DNA from: Cercis canadensis
Lineage: Eukaryota; Streptophyta; Magnoliopsida; Fabales; Fabaceae
DNA: 64,000 nucleotides
Assembly (NCBI GenBank): GCA_003255065.1
Contig: QAOA01007631.1
Coordinates: 48,409 to 112,408, forward strand
Direction: 5' to 3'
A program made the translations under genes and the position numbers. The notes beneath the pieces are model-generated. The model saw only the letters and a list, made by a program, of their open reading frames with translations, made no database searches and was not told the origin of the DNA. Shown piece by piece: positions 37,206-49,072 of this stretch (the first letter of the stretch is position 1; the number at the start of each line of letters is the position of its first letter).

Positions 37206-40200
37206 AATGTGGAAGGGAAAGGGAAGGTTTGAGGGTGCCCTCCAAAACCTCTTCAAAACTCATTTTTCTAATCCCTTTTTTCATCACTTCTCTTCTATCT
37301 TGTGTCCTTCTTTTTCCCTTTCGCTCAAACTCCCAAACATAGCCTTTATTTAACTTTAATATAACATAAACCTTCACTTAATATTAAGAAAAAATATGTA
37401 TAATTTACTCTCTTTTTTCAAATTATTGCAACACACACTTTATCAACTAATTAATCTTACCACTTTTCTGTGTTCACGTTTCCTATATGTAGGTATTGTG
37501 GCTGACCCAGGGTGTCCATTGTCCAAGCAATTAAAGGTTGAAGATCATAGGGCATGTGGGGTCAAAGCTAAGCAAGTGTGTTTGTAAAAAAACGTAGTAG
37601 AATGTAAGATGATAACGTAAATAATGAGAAGCAAGGAAAGAAGAGAGGTGGATTGGGTCGCTCTGCAAGGCGCACCAAATGTTATGCTATCCTAATCAGA
37701 CCATCATTTTCATACCCTGTCATTGCTTCCATACACCTAAAGCCTTAGATTTCGTGGGTAACCTTTTTTCCTTTTTCTACGTGGATTTATATGTTTCTCT
37801 AATTCAAATCCTTTACTACCCTATACCAGAAATATATGTTCAACCTTTCCCTCTTCCTGTCTAGTGTATATCAAAACAACACTACGGGATATGAATTCCT
37901 TTTGGCTGTCTAGCCCACAAAAGCCACACACTTTAATTTGTTCAATCCATTTTTAGAAACTTGACTAATACAGTAATATATACTACCTATACAATTTTTA
38001 CATTTAGTAGCTTATATCACTCTATAGCTCTATCTAAGTTTAAGGGCTTAAACCTTTTTTTTTTTTATTAAGGATAGAGTCAGATGGTCAACACGGGTTG
38101 ATTAGGATCGAGTTGCATTAATGAAAAGATCGTCATTCGAATCATGTTGGTGATTTTTTGTAGTGATTATACTACGTTCTGCCTTGAAATTAAAATAACT
38201 TATCTATCTCCCCAGCGTTTTATCTATCAAAAGCAAAAAGATAAGAGTTATTCGTATAGTTGTATATAATTGTAAATGTAAATATTATATGAGTATAATT
38301 CTAAAAGCTTTTACCTTCTTTTTAAAAGGAGTAATAATATGTATACACATTTTTATTACCACATTTCACAAACTAATTGTAAGGCAGAATCTAAATACAA
38401 TTAATCTATGTATTTTTATTTTTTTTGTCAAACTAGTTGTGCACAATTGTACCTAAAGTTTGTAACTCTATTGTTTCTCTTCTGAAAATTCATTAAGAAT
38501 CTATCTATTTACACACTATCTAAATACACACTTGCACAATCGTTTACATTTGAGTCAATGAATCCCCAATCAAGCCATCTTATATTAACTCAGATAGGAA
38601 GATTATGTAGGTATGCGCAGTGTGCAATGATTATTATTTTGTTAATTAATTAAATGACAATCAGCAATGATTAGACACCATATATAATGCACATAAATGG
38701 CCCATAGGGTAATTTGTTAGATTTCAAGCAAATAGGACAACTTTCATTTCATATGTCACAAATTGAAGGGAATATTTAATTTCAAGTGGTGGGTAGTTAT
38801 CATTTTGGTTTGATTTTTCTGTATAAGGTGTGGATGTTACAGTTTGTAGTACCAATCAGAGGAGCCCCCTCACTCCCAAATTAACTGTTTGGGAAGTACT
38901 GAGAGAGAGAATATATGCATGAAACACTAACTAGAAAAAGAGAGGGAGAGAGAGAGAAATTAATGGCGTATCTTTGAGTCAGCCATCTTAAGGGCGCTGT
39001 CTGTTCTCCACAATTATAATGGTGATGTTGCAATCCATATCTAGCAAGAAAAATGAAAAGATATCCCCTTTCATTGTCTGTGTCGTGTGTGAGTGAGAGG
39101 GAAGCTCTCGAGAAATGACAAATTTACAAATTTTTTATACATAAATAATTAAAATAAATGGGAGAGAAGACCCGTAAAAAAAAAAAAAGATAAACAAAAG
39201 AAATAATAAAAAAAAAAGAGTGAATACAATGGTTATAAATAGTTATATTCGTAAGATTTTTAAGTTAATATAATGATTATGATGCCACGAAATTTAAGTT
39301 GAATCGAAAATATTTTTAGTGGTAAGTCTAATTCAGATTCTGTACATTTTGTAAAATGTTTTGGCAAAAGGATTTGTATATGAATCTTTACTTTGAGAGA
39401 GGAGTTACAGGTGTTAATTTTGTAGTTTGGTTGGAAGGTCCCATCATGTTCACAAGTTGGCTAGGGAGTGGACTTAGAACAAAGGAATAGAACATGGAAC
39501 CTCCTTCATTACAGCCACTACTGCTATTGGTATATAGTATAAATGTTAGTAGCAGCCTTGCTACGTATATCTAGACAATATTGTAGGCCTTATCCTAAGT
39601 AGCAATTATATGCAATTAGACAGGAATAATGCCAAATGAAAACCGTGTATTAAAGTTGGTTGTGATAGTATCCTAATCTGCTCTATCCCAAGTACAAAGA
39701 TTCTACCAAATAACTAGCTATTGGAAGTTGCCTAATCTCTGCCCCCATTATTCTAATTTAAAGAAAAATTGCCACAAAAAGTAAGATTACAATGAGATTA
39801 GCATTAGCTTCCCTGATTTACAATACTAACTGATACAATTTTTTGGGTGCTCTTTTATAATATAAATGCACATACTATTGTAGAGGTACAAATTTGAGAC
39901 ACAAGCACCACCCACCAATCAAAATCTCAGAACTAAGTTGCCTAAAATTGATTAGATGAATCTTATGATGCTATTTTATGATGGGTGCATGTTAAGGCTA
40001 ATACAAGAACAATAAACTCTACTTTATATTGCAAACAAATGGGATGTGTTAATGGAAGTGGGGATTGAGAAAATAATTGAAACTTTTAGTTATCCTCATT
40101 TAGTGGAAATCAGGGTGGTCTAATTAGAGGAGGCCTTTGTGTGGTAGCCAATAATTTAGCCAATAAGCTTCACTTTACACAAATGACAAAAATGAACAAC

Positions 40201-40630
40201 TCTTGACTTAGCTTATAGGACACTATCACATTAATTACCATTCTAATCAAAACTGCCCTTGATTTTTTATTAATGCACATAACAAAATGGTTTTGCCTGT
40301 AAATTAAGGTGACAAACTTTATCACTCCTCCTAAAAGACAAAGCATGCAGTAATAAGGGCCATCCCTCCCTCTACATGTATTTGAATAGTAGAAGTTAGC
40401 CCCACTCAAATCCACTTTAAATTTCCCACCCCTTTCAAAACCTTCATGAGAACATGTTGGCCGAGAAGTCATCATAGCCGGTGGCCATTTGGTCTCTTTC
40501 CGGCGAATTTAGCCACTAAACCTTCCAAGTCCCAAGTGGAGAAGAAGCATAGGATGATTGGTATAAGTGCTTATTTGAGAATATTTTAGAATGTGCTCTG
40601 AGAGAATTTGTACGAGCATCATTCAAATTC
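37206..40630. other. Spacer and upstream region of the PHO1;H1-type gene
   Basis: AT-rich with scattered low-complexity tracts and no supported gene. The last kilobase must contain the promoter of the phosphate exporter. I looked for the PHR1 site GNATATNC between about 39600 and 40740 and found only a near miss (GAATATTT at about 40576). Confidence 0.5.
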
Positions 40631-40642
40631 CTTTTCCCTCTC

Positions 40643-40650
40643 CATAAATA
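40643..40650 (+). promoter_or_regulatory. TATA-like box of the PHO1;H1-type gene
   Basis: CATAAATA follows a pyrimidine-rich stretch about 100 bp before the conserved ATG. If this is the TATA box, transcription would start near 40675. That is downstream of the in-frame ATG at 40651 and favours 40750 as the real start. Confidence 0.4.
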
Positions 40651-40749
40651 ATGCCATCTTGGGCTTCCATTGAACACTCACCAGGCACCACACATCACCT
40701 ACAACCTCTTCTTCCTAGTCTCCTCACTTCCAAGGAACAAACAGAGAAG

Positions 40750-43700
40750 ATGGTGAAGTTCTCTAAGCAATTTGAGGGTCAGCTCATTCCCGAATGGAAA
40801 GATGCCTTTGTTGATTACTGGCAACTCAAGAAAGACCTCAAAAAAATCCACCTCCTTAATAATACCAACAAGCACCAAACTAGCTCTCTACCTAAGTCCC
40901 TCTTTTCATCTCTAAGAAAGTACTCTTTATTTGGCCATCAACAAAGGGACCATGGACCAATTCAAGTACTCTTTCTTACTCAACATATACAACAGCATTT
41001 CATTTAATGCCATCTAATTAAATTGGATTATATACTGAGAGCTGTTTTGCCTTTTTTTTTTTTTTTCAGGTTCATAGGAAACTTGCATCCTCAGCTAGTA
41101 AGGGCGACATGTATGAAACAGAGCTGCTAGAGCAATTTGCTGATACTGATGCTATGAAAGAGTTCTTTGCATGCTTAGACCAGCAACTAAACAAGGTCAA
41201 CAAGTTTTACAGAACAAAGGAGAAAGAGTTCATGGAGAGAGGGGAATCCTTGAAGAAGCAAATGGACATTCTCCTTGAGCTCAAATCTGCTTTCAAGCAG
41301 CAACAGGGCAAAGGAGGCTCTTCCAACGACTCGAAGGAGGACCAATCAATTTCATACACATTATCTTGTGGTACATAATCAACCTTTTCCTCTAAATGCA
41401 ACAATGTCAGAAAATCATCATGTTCATCTAGGACCTGTAGTTTCCAATAGAGGAGAATCTTACATAAAAGTTCTTGCCATTTATGCTATTTTCTTACAAA
41501 CTAGCATATGTGGTATCACATTCTCTGTTCTCACTTTTCCCTTGACATGCATGCCTCCTTTCAAAGCACGTGTGCAGCTATATGCATCAGAAAAATTATT
41601 TCTGAATTTGTTCATATGGGTAACTAAGAAGATTTGTTGCCTTATTGAAGCAAAAGAAAATTAGAAAAAAAAAAAAACATTACTTGNAAAAAAAAAAAAA
41701 AAAACATTACTTGAACAATTAACTCAACTCAGTATTCAGCAAAGATTATTGACAATAATGATATATTAAACGTTTTCAGTATATTTTCTCAGCAGGGTTA
41801 ATTTTATCTTTTCTTGTTCTATTTAAAACATAATGTAGCAAATTGATAATGAATCTTGGGTATTAATACTCTGTTTTTCACTAAATACAGAGGAGGACTC
41901 TGTTAGGAACAGAGCAGTGCCAGAGGAATTGCAGGACAATAATACAGATGATTTGGAGAAAAGTGACATGACATTTACGGATTCTCCAAAATCAGATGAG
42001 GTGGGGAAATCAATTTTGAAAAGAGAGGATTCAAAATTGAGGACTCTCTCAAATGTGAGAATTAACATTCCTTTGACAACACCTTCGCGTACCTTCTCGG
42101 CGATTAGCTATCTAGTCAGGGAAGATTTGCTTAATCAGTCATCAAGGAAATGTGGTCCAGAAGGTGGCAAGCTTCATATCAACAAAACCAAGTTGCATCA
42201 TGCAGAGAAAATGATCAAGGGTGGCTTTGTTGAGCTCTATAAGGGTCTAGGATATCTCAAAGTTTACAGGTAAATTCTCAAATCTCTTTCACTAAATATA
42301 GACATAATTGTTCAATAAATTCAATAAAGTTATTTAATTTACAACACAAAAATCTTATGCCTTATTCATGATATTGATTTTCAGGAACTTGAACATGCTT
42401 GCATTTATAAAGATTCTGAAGAAGTTTGACAAGGTAAGTGAATCGGTGAACTCAATGTTCAAAATTGGATTTTTAGTTCTTTACAAGTGTAATGAAAAGG
42501 GATTCTTTTCCTTTTGGCTCTTCAGGTCACTGGAAAACAAATCCTTTCCATTTATCTCAAAGTAGTTGAGAGTTCCTATTTTAACAGCTCAGACAAGGTA
42601 TGTAATCACAGAGACAAATTTAAAACTGCCAACTAAAATATCTTACTTGCATCATATTCATATCAAAACTTTGATGAAAAATATGTGGGATTCTATATTA
42701 AATCATGTTAGCGTGTCTGTTGGCCACCAGTTATCCTTTCAACTGAAAGTTAACCGACAACCTCAAGTGGCCAATGATCCCATAATTCATGTCAGCACCA
42801 CAAATGGCCTAGGAGTCATGCAAATAAAAATGAGATTTGCTTGTCTGTCACTTATGCATAACTTTGTGAGCCAGTTTTATGTGCTTATTAGTATCAGAAA
42901 TGACAGGTGATGAAGTTAGCTGATGAAGTTGAGGAGCTATTTGTCAAAAACTTCACACAAGATGATCGAAGAAAGGCCATGAAGTACCTTAGACCGAGTC
43001 AGCGCAAAGAGTCACATGCTGTCACCTTCTTCATTGGTGAGTAGTGTGTTGTGAGTACAATTAGCCACATATTGGAATTAACCTTTGTTACTTTTCTATT
43101 TTGTCTTTTGGTAATCAATCATTTTGGTAGAGCTTTAAGCTAGTTAACTTTGTGAGCCATTAGTATCTAAAGAAAACACAACATGGACCCATTAAGCCAC
43201 TAGGTTCACAAAAGAAGTGGCAGTGAATGGCCAATTTCTGGGTGGACGGAAAGTACAGGTCCCATGCTTATCTATGTCATGTTTCAGCCACATATACACC
43301 GTACAAAGAATGAACCTCAAAAGGCCAATAAAAAGCCATAGTGCAGCATTACAATGTTTCTTTGCCATGGTGCCTAGATGGGCTTCAGTGACACCTCCCT
43401 TTGATGCGGTTATTGTGCTTAAACAATAACCATGACTATCTGTTCCCTTAGTTATATACATAAATTGATTCTTGTGGGAAAGCTAAAACCTCAGAAAAAT
43501 AATTCAAAGACATAAAATTGAAGTTCCCTGTTCATATCTCACAAAGGGTATTTGTTGAATCTGACTTGTAAATCCATACTAATCAATAACTCTGCAAAAT
43601 TCTTTAATTCTATCAACATTTAACTGACTCTCTTCAAATACAATTCAGGGCTATTTGCTGGATGTTTCATGGCACTTTTCGCCGGATATGTTATAATGGC

Positions 43701-45909
43701 TCATATTACTGGGCTATACAAAAGACAGCAGGGTTCAGTTTACATGGAAACTGTCTACCCTGTATTTAGGCAAGCATACCTGTTATTGTAGCATTACATT
43801 TTCATTCATATTTGTTTTGTACTTGAACAACACTAACTTTTAAGTTTCAATTATATTTCTGCAGCATGTTCAGCCTTATGTTCCTGCATTTCTTCCTCTA
43901 TGGCTGTAATATTTTCGCGTGGAGGAAGACTCGTATAAACTATAGCTTCATTTTTGAGCTACCTCCTACCAAGGAACTTAAGTACAGGGATGTGTTCTTG
44001 ATTTGTACAATGGCTATGACTACTGTAGTTGGGGTCATGTGTCTTCATTTGACTCTACTGACAAAAGGGTATTCTTATGCTCAAGTTCAAGCCATTCCTG
44101 GCCTACTTTTACTGGTATGATTAAATATTATAGTTAATTCACATTATTTTCCTCCTAGATTAGAGCTAGCTGAAATTAAAATAAATCTTGACTACTTGTG
44201 CAGGTTTTCTTACTAATACTTGTGTGTCCCTTCAATATTATCTACCGGTCAAGCCGTTACCGCTTCATTTGTGTGATAAGGAACATCATCTTATCACCCC
44301 TTTACAAGGTACAGTTTTTTCCCACTATCACCATTTTATCTTATCAGATGGTTTCAGCATGCATAAGTAACAGTACCATTACTCATCCCACAAAAAAGAA
44401 AAATAAAAACTAAAGAAAAGCACTTTTGTTGAATAATTCATATGCGTGGTTGTGAACAGAACCTTATTTGTTTGTCTCGTCATTTTAGGTTGTCATGCTG
44501 GACTTTTTCATGGCAGATCAACTTTGTAGCCAGGTACAATTTTATAACAAAGAAGTTATATTTTTCAAGAATACAGAAGAAAAATCTGCTAGATTTAGAT
44601 TATCTTAATTATTGTTTTAATATTTTCATATAGGTGCCAATGCTGAGGAACCTAGAGTATGTGGCATGTTACTACATAACTGGGAGCTACAAAAATCAGG
44701 ACTATGGTTACTGCATGAGGGCAAAGCACTACAGAGATCTTGCTTATGCAGTATCTTTTCTACCATATTATTGGAGGGCAATGCAGGTAAAGCACTTAGC
44801 TTTTTTTCTACTCTCTTTAACTTTTCTGGTACAAAGCATATTCTGAATTCCAATTCATTTATTTGCAGTGTGCTAGAAGATGGTTTGATGAAGGGCAGCC
44901 AAGCCACCTTGTGAATCTAGGCAAATATGTATCAGCAATGTTAGCAGCTGGTGCTAAAGTGGCCTATGAGAAAGATGGTAGTGTTGGATGGCTATGTCTT
45001 GTTGTGATTATGTCAAGTGCTGCAACAGTGTACCAATTGTATTGGGACTTTGTAAAGGACTGGGGTTTGCTCCAAATGAACTCCAAGAACCCTTGGCTAA
45101 GGAATGAACTAATGCTTCGCCGAAAATTCATATACTACTTATCCATGGTACATGTCAGGCCCCTCTCTCACTATACTAAAGAGTCTGAGGGCCATTGGCA
45201 AACAATGGGAACCCAAAAGCTGATATGGTATATCAGAATTAATCAACTTATCCTAGTCCAAGATATTAGCACCTATAAGCTGATTCTCAAATTAGACACT
45301 AACCTTTTGCTGCTTTATATTTTTAAGATAATATGCCACTAAGTGGAGAATAAACATATTCTCAAAATAAATGCTGATAAGGCCATTATACATTTTAAAG
45401 TGAGATTCCTAATCTAGTACAAATAAGACAAGAAAAAACATAGAACTAGATATTGTCTAAGACTAAGCAGACATTATGGATTTCAGATTACAAGTATAGG
45501 TCCTCCACTACTAAAGCTGATAATGACCTTGAAAAACTTTGGCATTTTATGCAGGGATTAAACCTTGTTCTCAGGCTTGCTTGGTTGCAAACTGTCCTCC
45601 ATTCAAGTTTTGAAAACGTTGATTACAGAGTAACAAGCTTATTTTTAGCAGCTCTTGAAGTTATTAGAAGAGGGCTATGGAATTTCTACAGGTACACGGT
45701 TAAATTTCTTTTATTTTCACTCCTATTCAGTACTATACAAGCATGATTTGTCTAAACTAGTAACATCAAGTCTAGTGAAGTTGACTTACATCCTTTTCAA
45801 CTGCTCTTAATGGTTCAGATTGGAGAATGAGCATCTGAATAATGCTGGCAAGTTTAGAGCAGTCAAGACAGTACCGCTTCCTTTTCATGAAGTGGATGAG
45901 GAAGACTAA
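40750..45909 (+). CDS. PHO1-H1: PHO1;H1-type phosphate exporter, SPX-EXS protein, 14 exons, 775 aa
   Basis: Exons: 40750-40965, 41070-41370, 41891-42269, 42385-42433, 42526-42597, 42907-43036, 43649-43769, 43865-44114, 44204-44308, 44489-44533, 44634-44786, 44869-45147, 45555-45691 and 45819-45909. The phases join without a break. Twelve introns are GT-AG; the one after exon 7 is GC-AG. PHO1 proteins load phosphate into the xylem. The N-terminal SPX domain (about residues 1-340) starts [17 protein letters not shown] and has the lysine-rich inositol-pyrophosphate pocket ([19 protein letters not shown]). Membrane helices follow ([45 protein letters not shown]). The EXS domain (about 570-760) has [29 protein letters not shown] and [16 protein letters not shown]. 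It ends EVDEED as in Arabidopsis PHO1;H1. An in-frame ATG at 40651 would add 33 non-conserved residues. Confidence 0.97.
41664..41708. repeat. Short N-joined duplication in intron 2 of the PHO1;H1-type gene
   Basis: An A-run plus ACATTACTTG occurs on both sides of N at 41687. It is probably a small unmerged overlap and does not touch an exon. Confidence 0.7.
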
Positions 45910-47300
45910 TGCCCATTGGCATTATTTCTTGGCGAATCGGATTCCATGCAGGAGATGCTTCAAGGAGCAGATTACTTATCCTCATTCAAGTTGATGTTTC
46001 ATGGATCAACTTGATTGTTTTGTTCGGTGGATTTTCCGAACATCATCCTCAATTGTATACACAATTTTTCAGTGACAAGCAATAGAAATTGATTAGAAAG
46101 TGCAGTTGCACTAATATCTTATCAACACCATGTTATGTACTTCCTATTCTGCTTCTTCCTTTCCCACATTCTGCAATTACAGAGGGGAAAGAGAAAAACC
46201 ATGTTCACTTTTTTGATAAATAAGAGAAATATGACAAGGGATTCTACCAATATAATTCCCTAGTATCCCTCAAATCAAACACTAACCATGATCATGATGC
46301 TCAATTTGTCTTGTAATGACTTGGCCTGGTATACAAGATTCTTGTTAAGCATCAAGTTCCATAAAATATATAGCTATCTGCTAATTCCTCTAAGTGGTTC
46401 ATAGGATATGAAATAAGTTGAAGTTGCATAAGTATATTCTATATGCTTATAGTATCAAAAACTAGAAAATAATTTTTTTTTAGATTGAACAGAAAAGAAC
46501 ATATGAAAATGGGGACAGATATTCTGATGTTCACATTGTACTTCAGATGTCAGTAACTCGTGAGGAAATTGCAACTTGCAAAAGTAGGCTGAAAGATTTT
46601 ATGAGAGATATTTACAAAGTATATAATAAGCATCTAGTGAGGAGAGATCCTTTTATGCTGATAAGTATTTCTATGTTTTCATTATGACTAGAGTCAAGTT
46701 CTCCTCAGCCTCAACTATCATGCTTCCATAATGAGAAGGAAGACTAAGTAAAAGATTAAGGTAGCTTTCTTACTTTCTTACATCATGCACCACCACATAG
46801 TGCCTCCAATTTGTGTCTTCATTTCAAGGTATTTAATCTTGGCAAGGTCTACGAGACACATTAATAAAGTTGTCTACTGGCGTTGCTAAATTTGTGACTC
46901 TTGAATTGGGTAAGCAGAGGAGTCTAAGTCTATAAGTCATCATATCCAAAACTTCTTCTTAAGTTTGTACTGATAAATATCATTAAGAAATGTGGTTCTT
47001 GTTTCAGTTGATAGAGTCTTCTCTTCCGTCATCATTGTTAGTAAGAGGGTTATCTACATTGTATAACCTTGTTTAACATTTTTCTCCAAAAAGTTCTAAA
47101 ATGCAAGTTTGGATCCTTGTAATTCTGAACATTTAGGAGGACGACTTCAGATAATTCATTTTTTTTATAAATTTCTTTTTTTGGGATCTTTTTTTTTTCT
47201 TTTTTTTGGGGGTTGGTGGAGGAATTCTAAGAAAGATTAAAAGTCTATGGCATATTATACACTGCATACTTCTTTTTATTTAAATTGCCAAAAACGTAGT
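45910..47300. other. 3' UTR and spacer after the PHO1;H1-type gene
   Basis: AT-rich, no supported gene. 47095-47213 reappears at 47940-48061 between two Ns, inside the neighbouring mobile element. Confidence 0.5.
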
Positions 47301-47538
47301 AATAATCTAGAATAATAGGGCAATTTGACCAAAATAATATAAGTGGACAAAGTATTTACCTATATAGTGCACATTTGAAAGTATTTACCTCAAAGGGGCA
47401 GTTTTGATTTTTTTAATAATTTTTGAGTTTAAGTTAATCACGGTTTATCAACTCTAAAACCGTGAATCAACTGAACACAGTTCAGGAAATTTTCACCAAA
47501 GCGTGATCACTGTGCATCCATATTTCTCGACTATTCAG

Positions 47539-47925
47539 GTCACGGTTTTGTAGCATTGTGGTCACGGTTTGGAATGGCTAAGGTCACGGTTTGGGAGTGG
47601 TTTGGGTCACGGTTTGGGAGTGGTTTGGATCACCGTTTAGAATGGCTAAGGTCACGGTTTGGGAGTGGTTTTGGTCACGGTTTGGGATTGGTTTGGGTCA
47701 CGGTTTTCCTGCTTTGGTGGTCACGGTTTGGTTGTTCTTGTTGGTCACGGTTTTGGGGACTTGTTGGTCACGGTTTTGTGCTTTGGTTGTGACGGTTTTT
47801 GTGCTTTGGTTTGTCACTGTTTTGGTGCTTTGGTTGGTCACGGTTTTGGAAGTCTTTAAGTCACGGTTTTGGGGCAATTGACCAACGGTTTGTATCTTGA
47901 AGGTCACGGTTTGGGTGCACAGTGA
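47539..47925 (+). repeat. CACGGTTT minisatellite, about 17 units of 19-24 bp
   Basis: GGTCACGGTTTTG-like cores recur roughly every 22-23 bp. About 13 are exact CACGGTTT and four are variants (CACCGTTT, GACGGTTT, CACTGTTT, AACGGTTT). Spacers are T/G-rich and variable (GGGAGTGG, TGCTTTGG). Long open frames in several registers simply reflect the absence of stops in the repeat. Confidence 0.85.
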
Positions 47926-47939
47926 CCTTAGCCATTCCN

Positions 47940-48061
47940 TCTAAAATGCAAGTTTGGATCCTTGTAATTCTGAACATTTAGGAGGACGACTTCAGATAAT
48001 TCATTTTTTTTATAAATTTCTTTTTTTTGGGATCTTTTTTTTTTTCTTTTTTTGGGGGGTT
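47940..48061. repeat. Misplaced copy of 47095-47213 between two Ns
   Basis: The 122-bp block between N47939 and N48062 matches 47095-47213 in the same orientation. That source lies outside the element. Bracketing by Ns argues for misassembly. Confidence 0.75.
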
Positions 48062-48423
48062 NGAAAATTATTAAAAAAATCAAAACTGTCCCTTTGAGGT
48101 AAATACTTTTAAATGTGCACTATATAAGTAAATACTTTGTCCACTTGTATTATCTTGGTCAAATTGCCGAATAATAGACTAGTATAAAAGAATGGGGTAA
48201 AAAAAAGAATTATACTTCCTACTAATGTTTTTATACCTATCATTTTTAAGAAATAAGTCAATGTTCTATGTCTTAAATTTTATTTTGGACACAGATATAT
48301 AGATAAAACTAGATGTTATGAAATCAAAATTCAAAAGGCATTCAATTTTTATTGATGTTAAATAATTTTTCATGAGTTGCTTTTAACTTTAAATAACACT
48401 AGGCAAACTTATTATTATTTTTT

Positions 48424-48932
48424 GGTTTAAATGTATTACAGTTTTTTATGATTTGAATAAATTTTGAATCAAGTTCTTATTTTTTTTTTCTCTTTTTAAN
48501 ATAGTATAAATTTTTTTTAATTAAATCCTTACCGTCACCTTCAATTATAACTCCGTCAGTTTAGTATTCACATGATAAAAAGTTTATCTATGTGGTAATA
48601 AAATGAGCTAATGTATTGTCAAAGTGGCATAAATTAAGTTCTATATGTTGTTTATCACCCAAATTTTCATCAATCTGAGAAAAACTGAGCCACATGCCTT
48701 GTATGTGTATTTGATAGGTGGCAATTTGTGTACCACTTTGGCGCCATGTAAACTTCATTTACTGTCACATAAAGAAGCCATTTGACATGTCAATACTAAA
48801 CTGACTGAGTTATAACCCAGAATAATAACAGAGACACAATTAAAAAAAAATTAAAACTATAAAAACTCAAAAAAAAAAAATTATATATATATATATAGAT
48901 AGGGTCCTTCAAAAATAAGCAACATTTAAACC
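48424..48932. mobile_element. Second member of the GGTTTAAATGTATTACA element family
   Basis: It starts GGTTTAAATGTATTACAG and ends CATTTAAACC. The interior phrases match the element at 11000-11491 (TGAATCAAGTTC, CTGACGG/CTGACTG, GTGTCAAAGTGGC/TTGTCAAAGTGGC). The target duplication is not clear because both flanks are T-rich. N at 48500 falls in a T/A tract. Confidence 0.65.
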
Positions 48933-49072
48933 TTTTCTTTTTTATAGAGAAACCAAATTAGAATTTATGTGTATAAGCAACATATGACCCAAAAAATAAT
49001 TCTTCAAAAAAAATGCTCATGTGAGAAGAAGAAAACTATTAAGCAAGCTTTGAGAGGTGAAGTCCATTTACA

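Larger units (their letters stand above)
47319..48168. mobile_element. Mutator-like element with 105-bp inverted ends and an internal minisatellite
   Basis: The left end 47319-47423 and right end 48064-48168 are inverted copies without gaps. By eye there are five mismatches in 105 bp. Ends are GGCAATTTGACC and its complement. GAATAATAG flanks both sides exactly (47310-47318 and 48169-48177), a 9-bp target duplication as made by Mutator-like transposases. There is no transposase gene. The interior is mostly a CACGGTTT minisatellite. Two Ns (47939 and 48062) bracket a copy of outside sequence, so the true element is probably about 725 bp. Confidence 0.85.

Noticed and set aside
38045-38180. Possible degenerate SINE (CATTCGAATCAT as a B box)
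   Set aside because: The box departs from GGTTCRANNCC at several positions, and no A box or clear tail was found.
39600-40740. PHR1-binding site (GNATATNC) upstream of the PHO1;H1-type gene
   Set aside because: None seen by eye in this interval. GAATATTT near 40576 misses the final C. A site further upstream or in an intron remains possible.
47556-47907. Several long repetitive reading frames on both strands (WSRFG- and KTVTNQS-like repeats)
   Set aside because: They are translations of the CACGGTTT minisatellite, whose unit lacks stop codons in several registers. There are no starts or flanks suggesting a gene.
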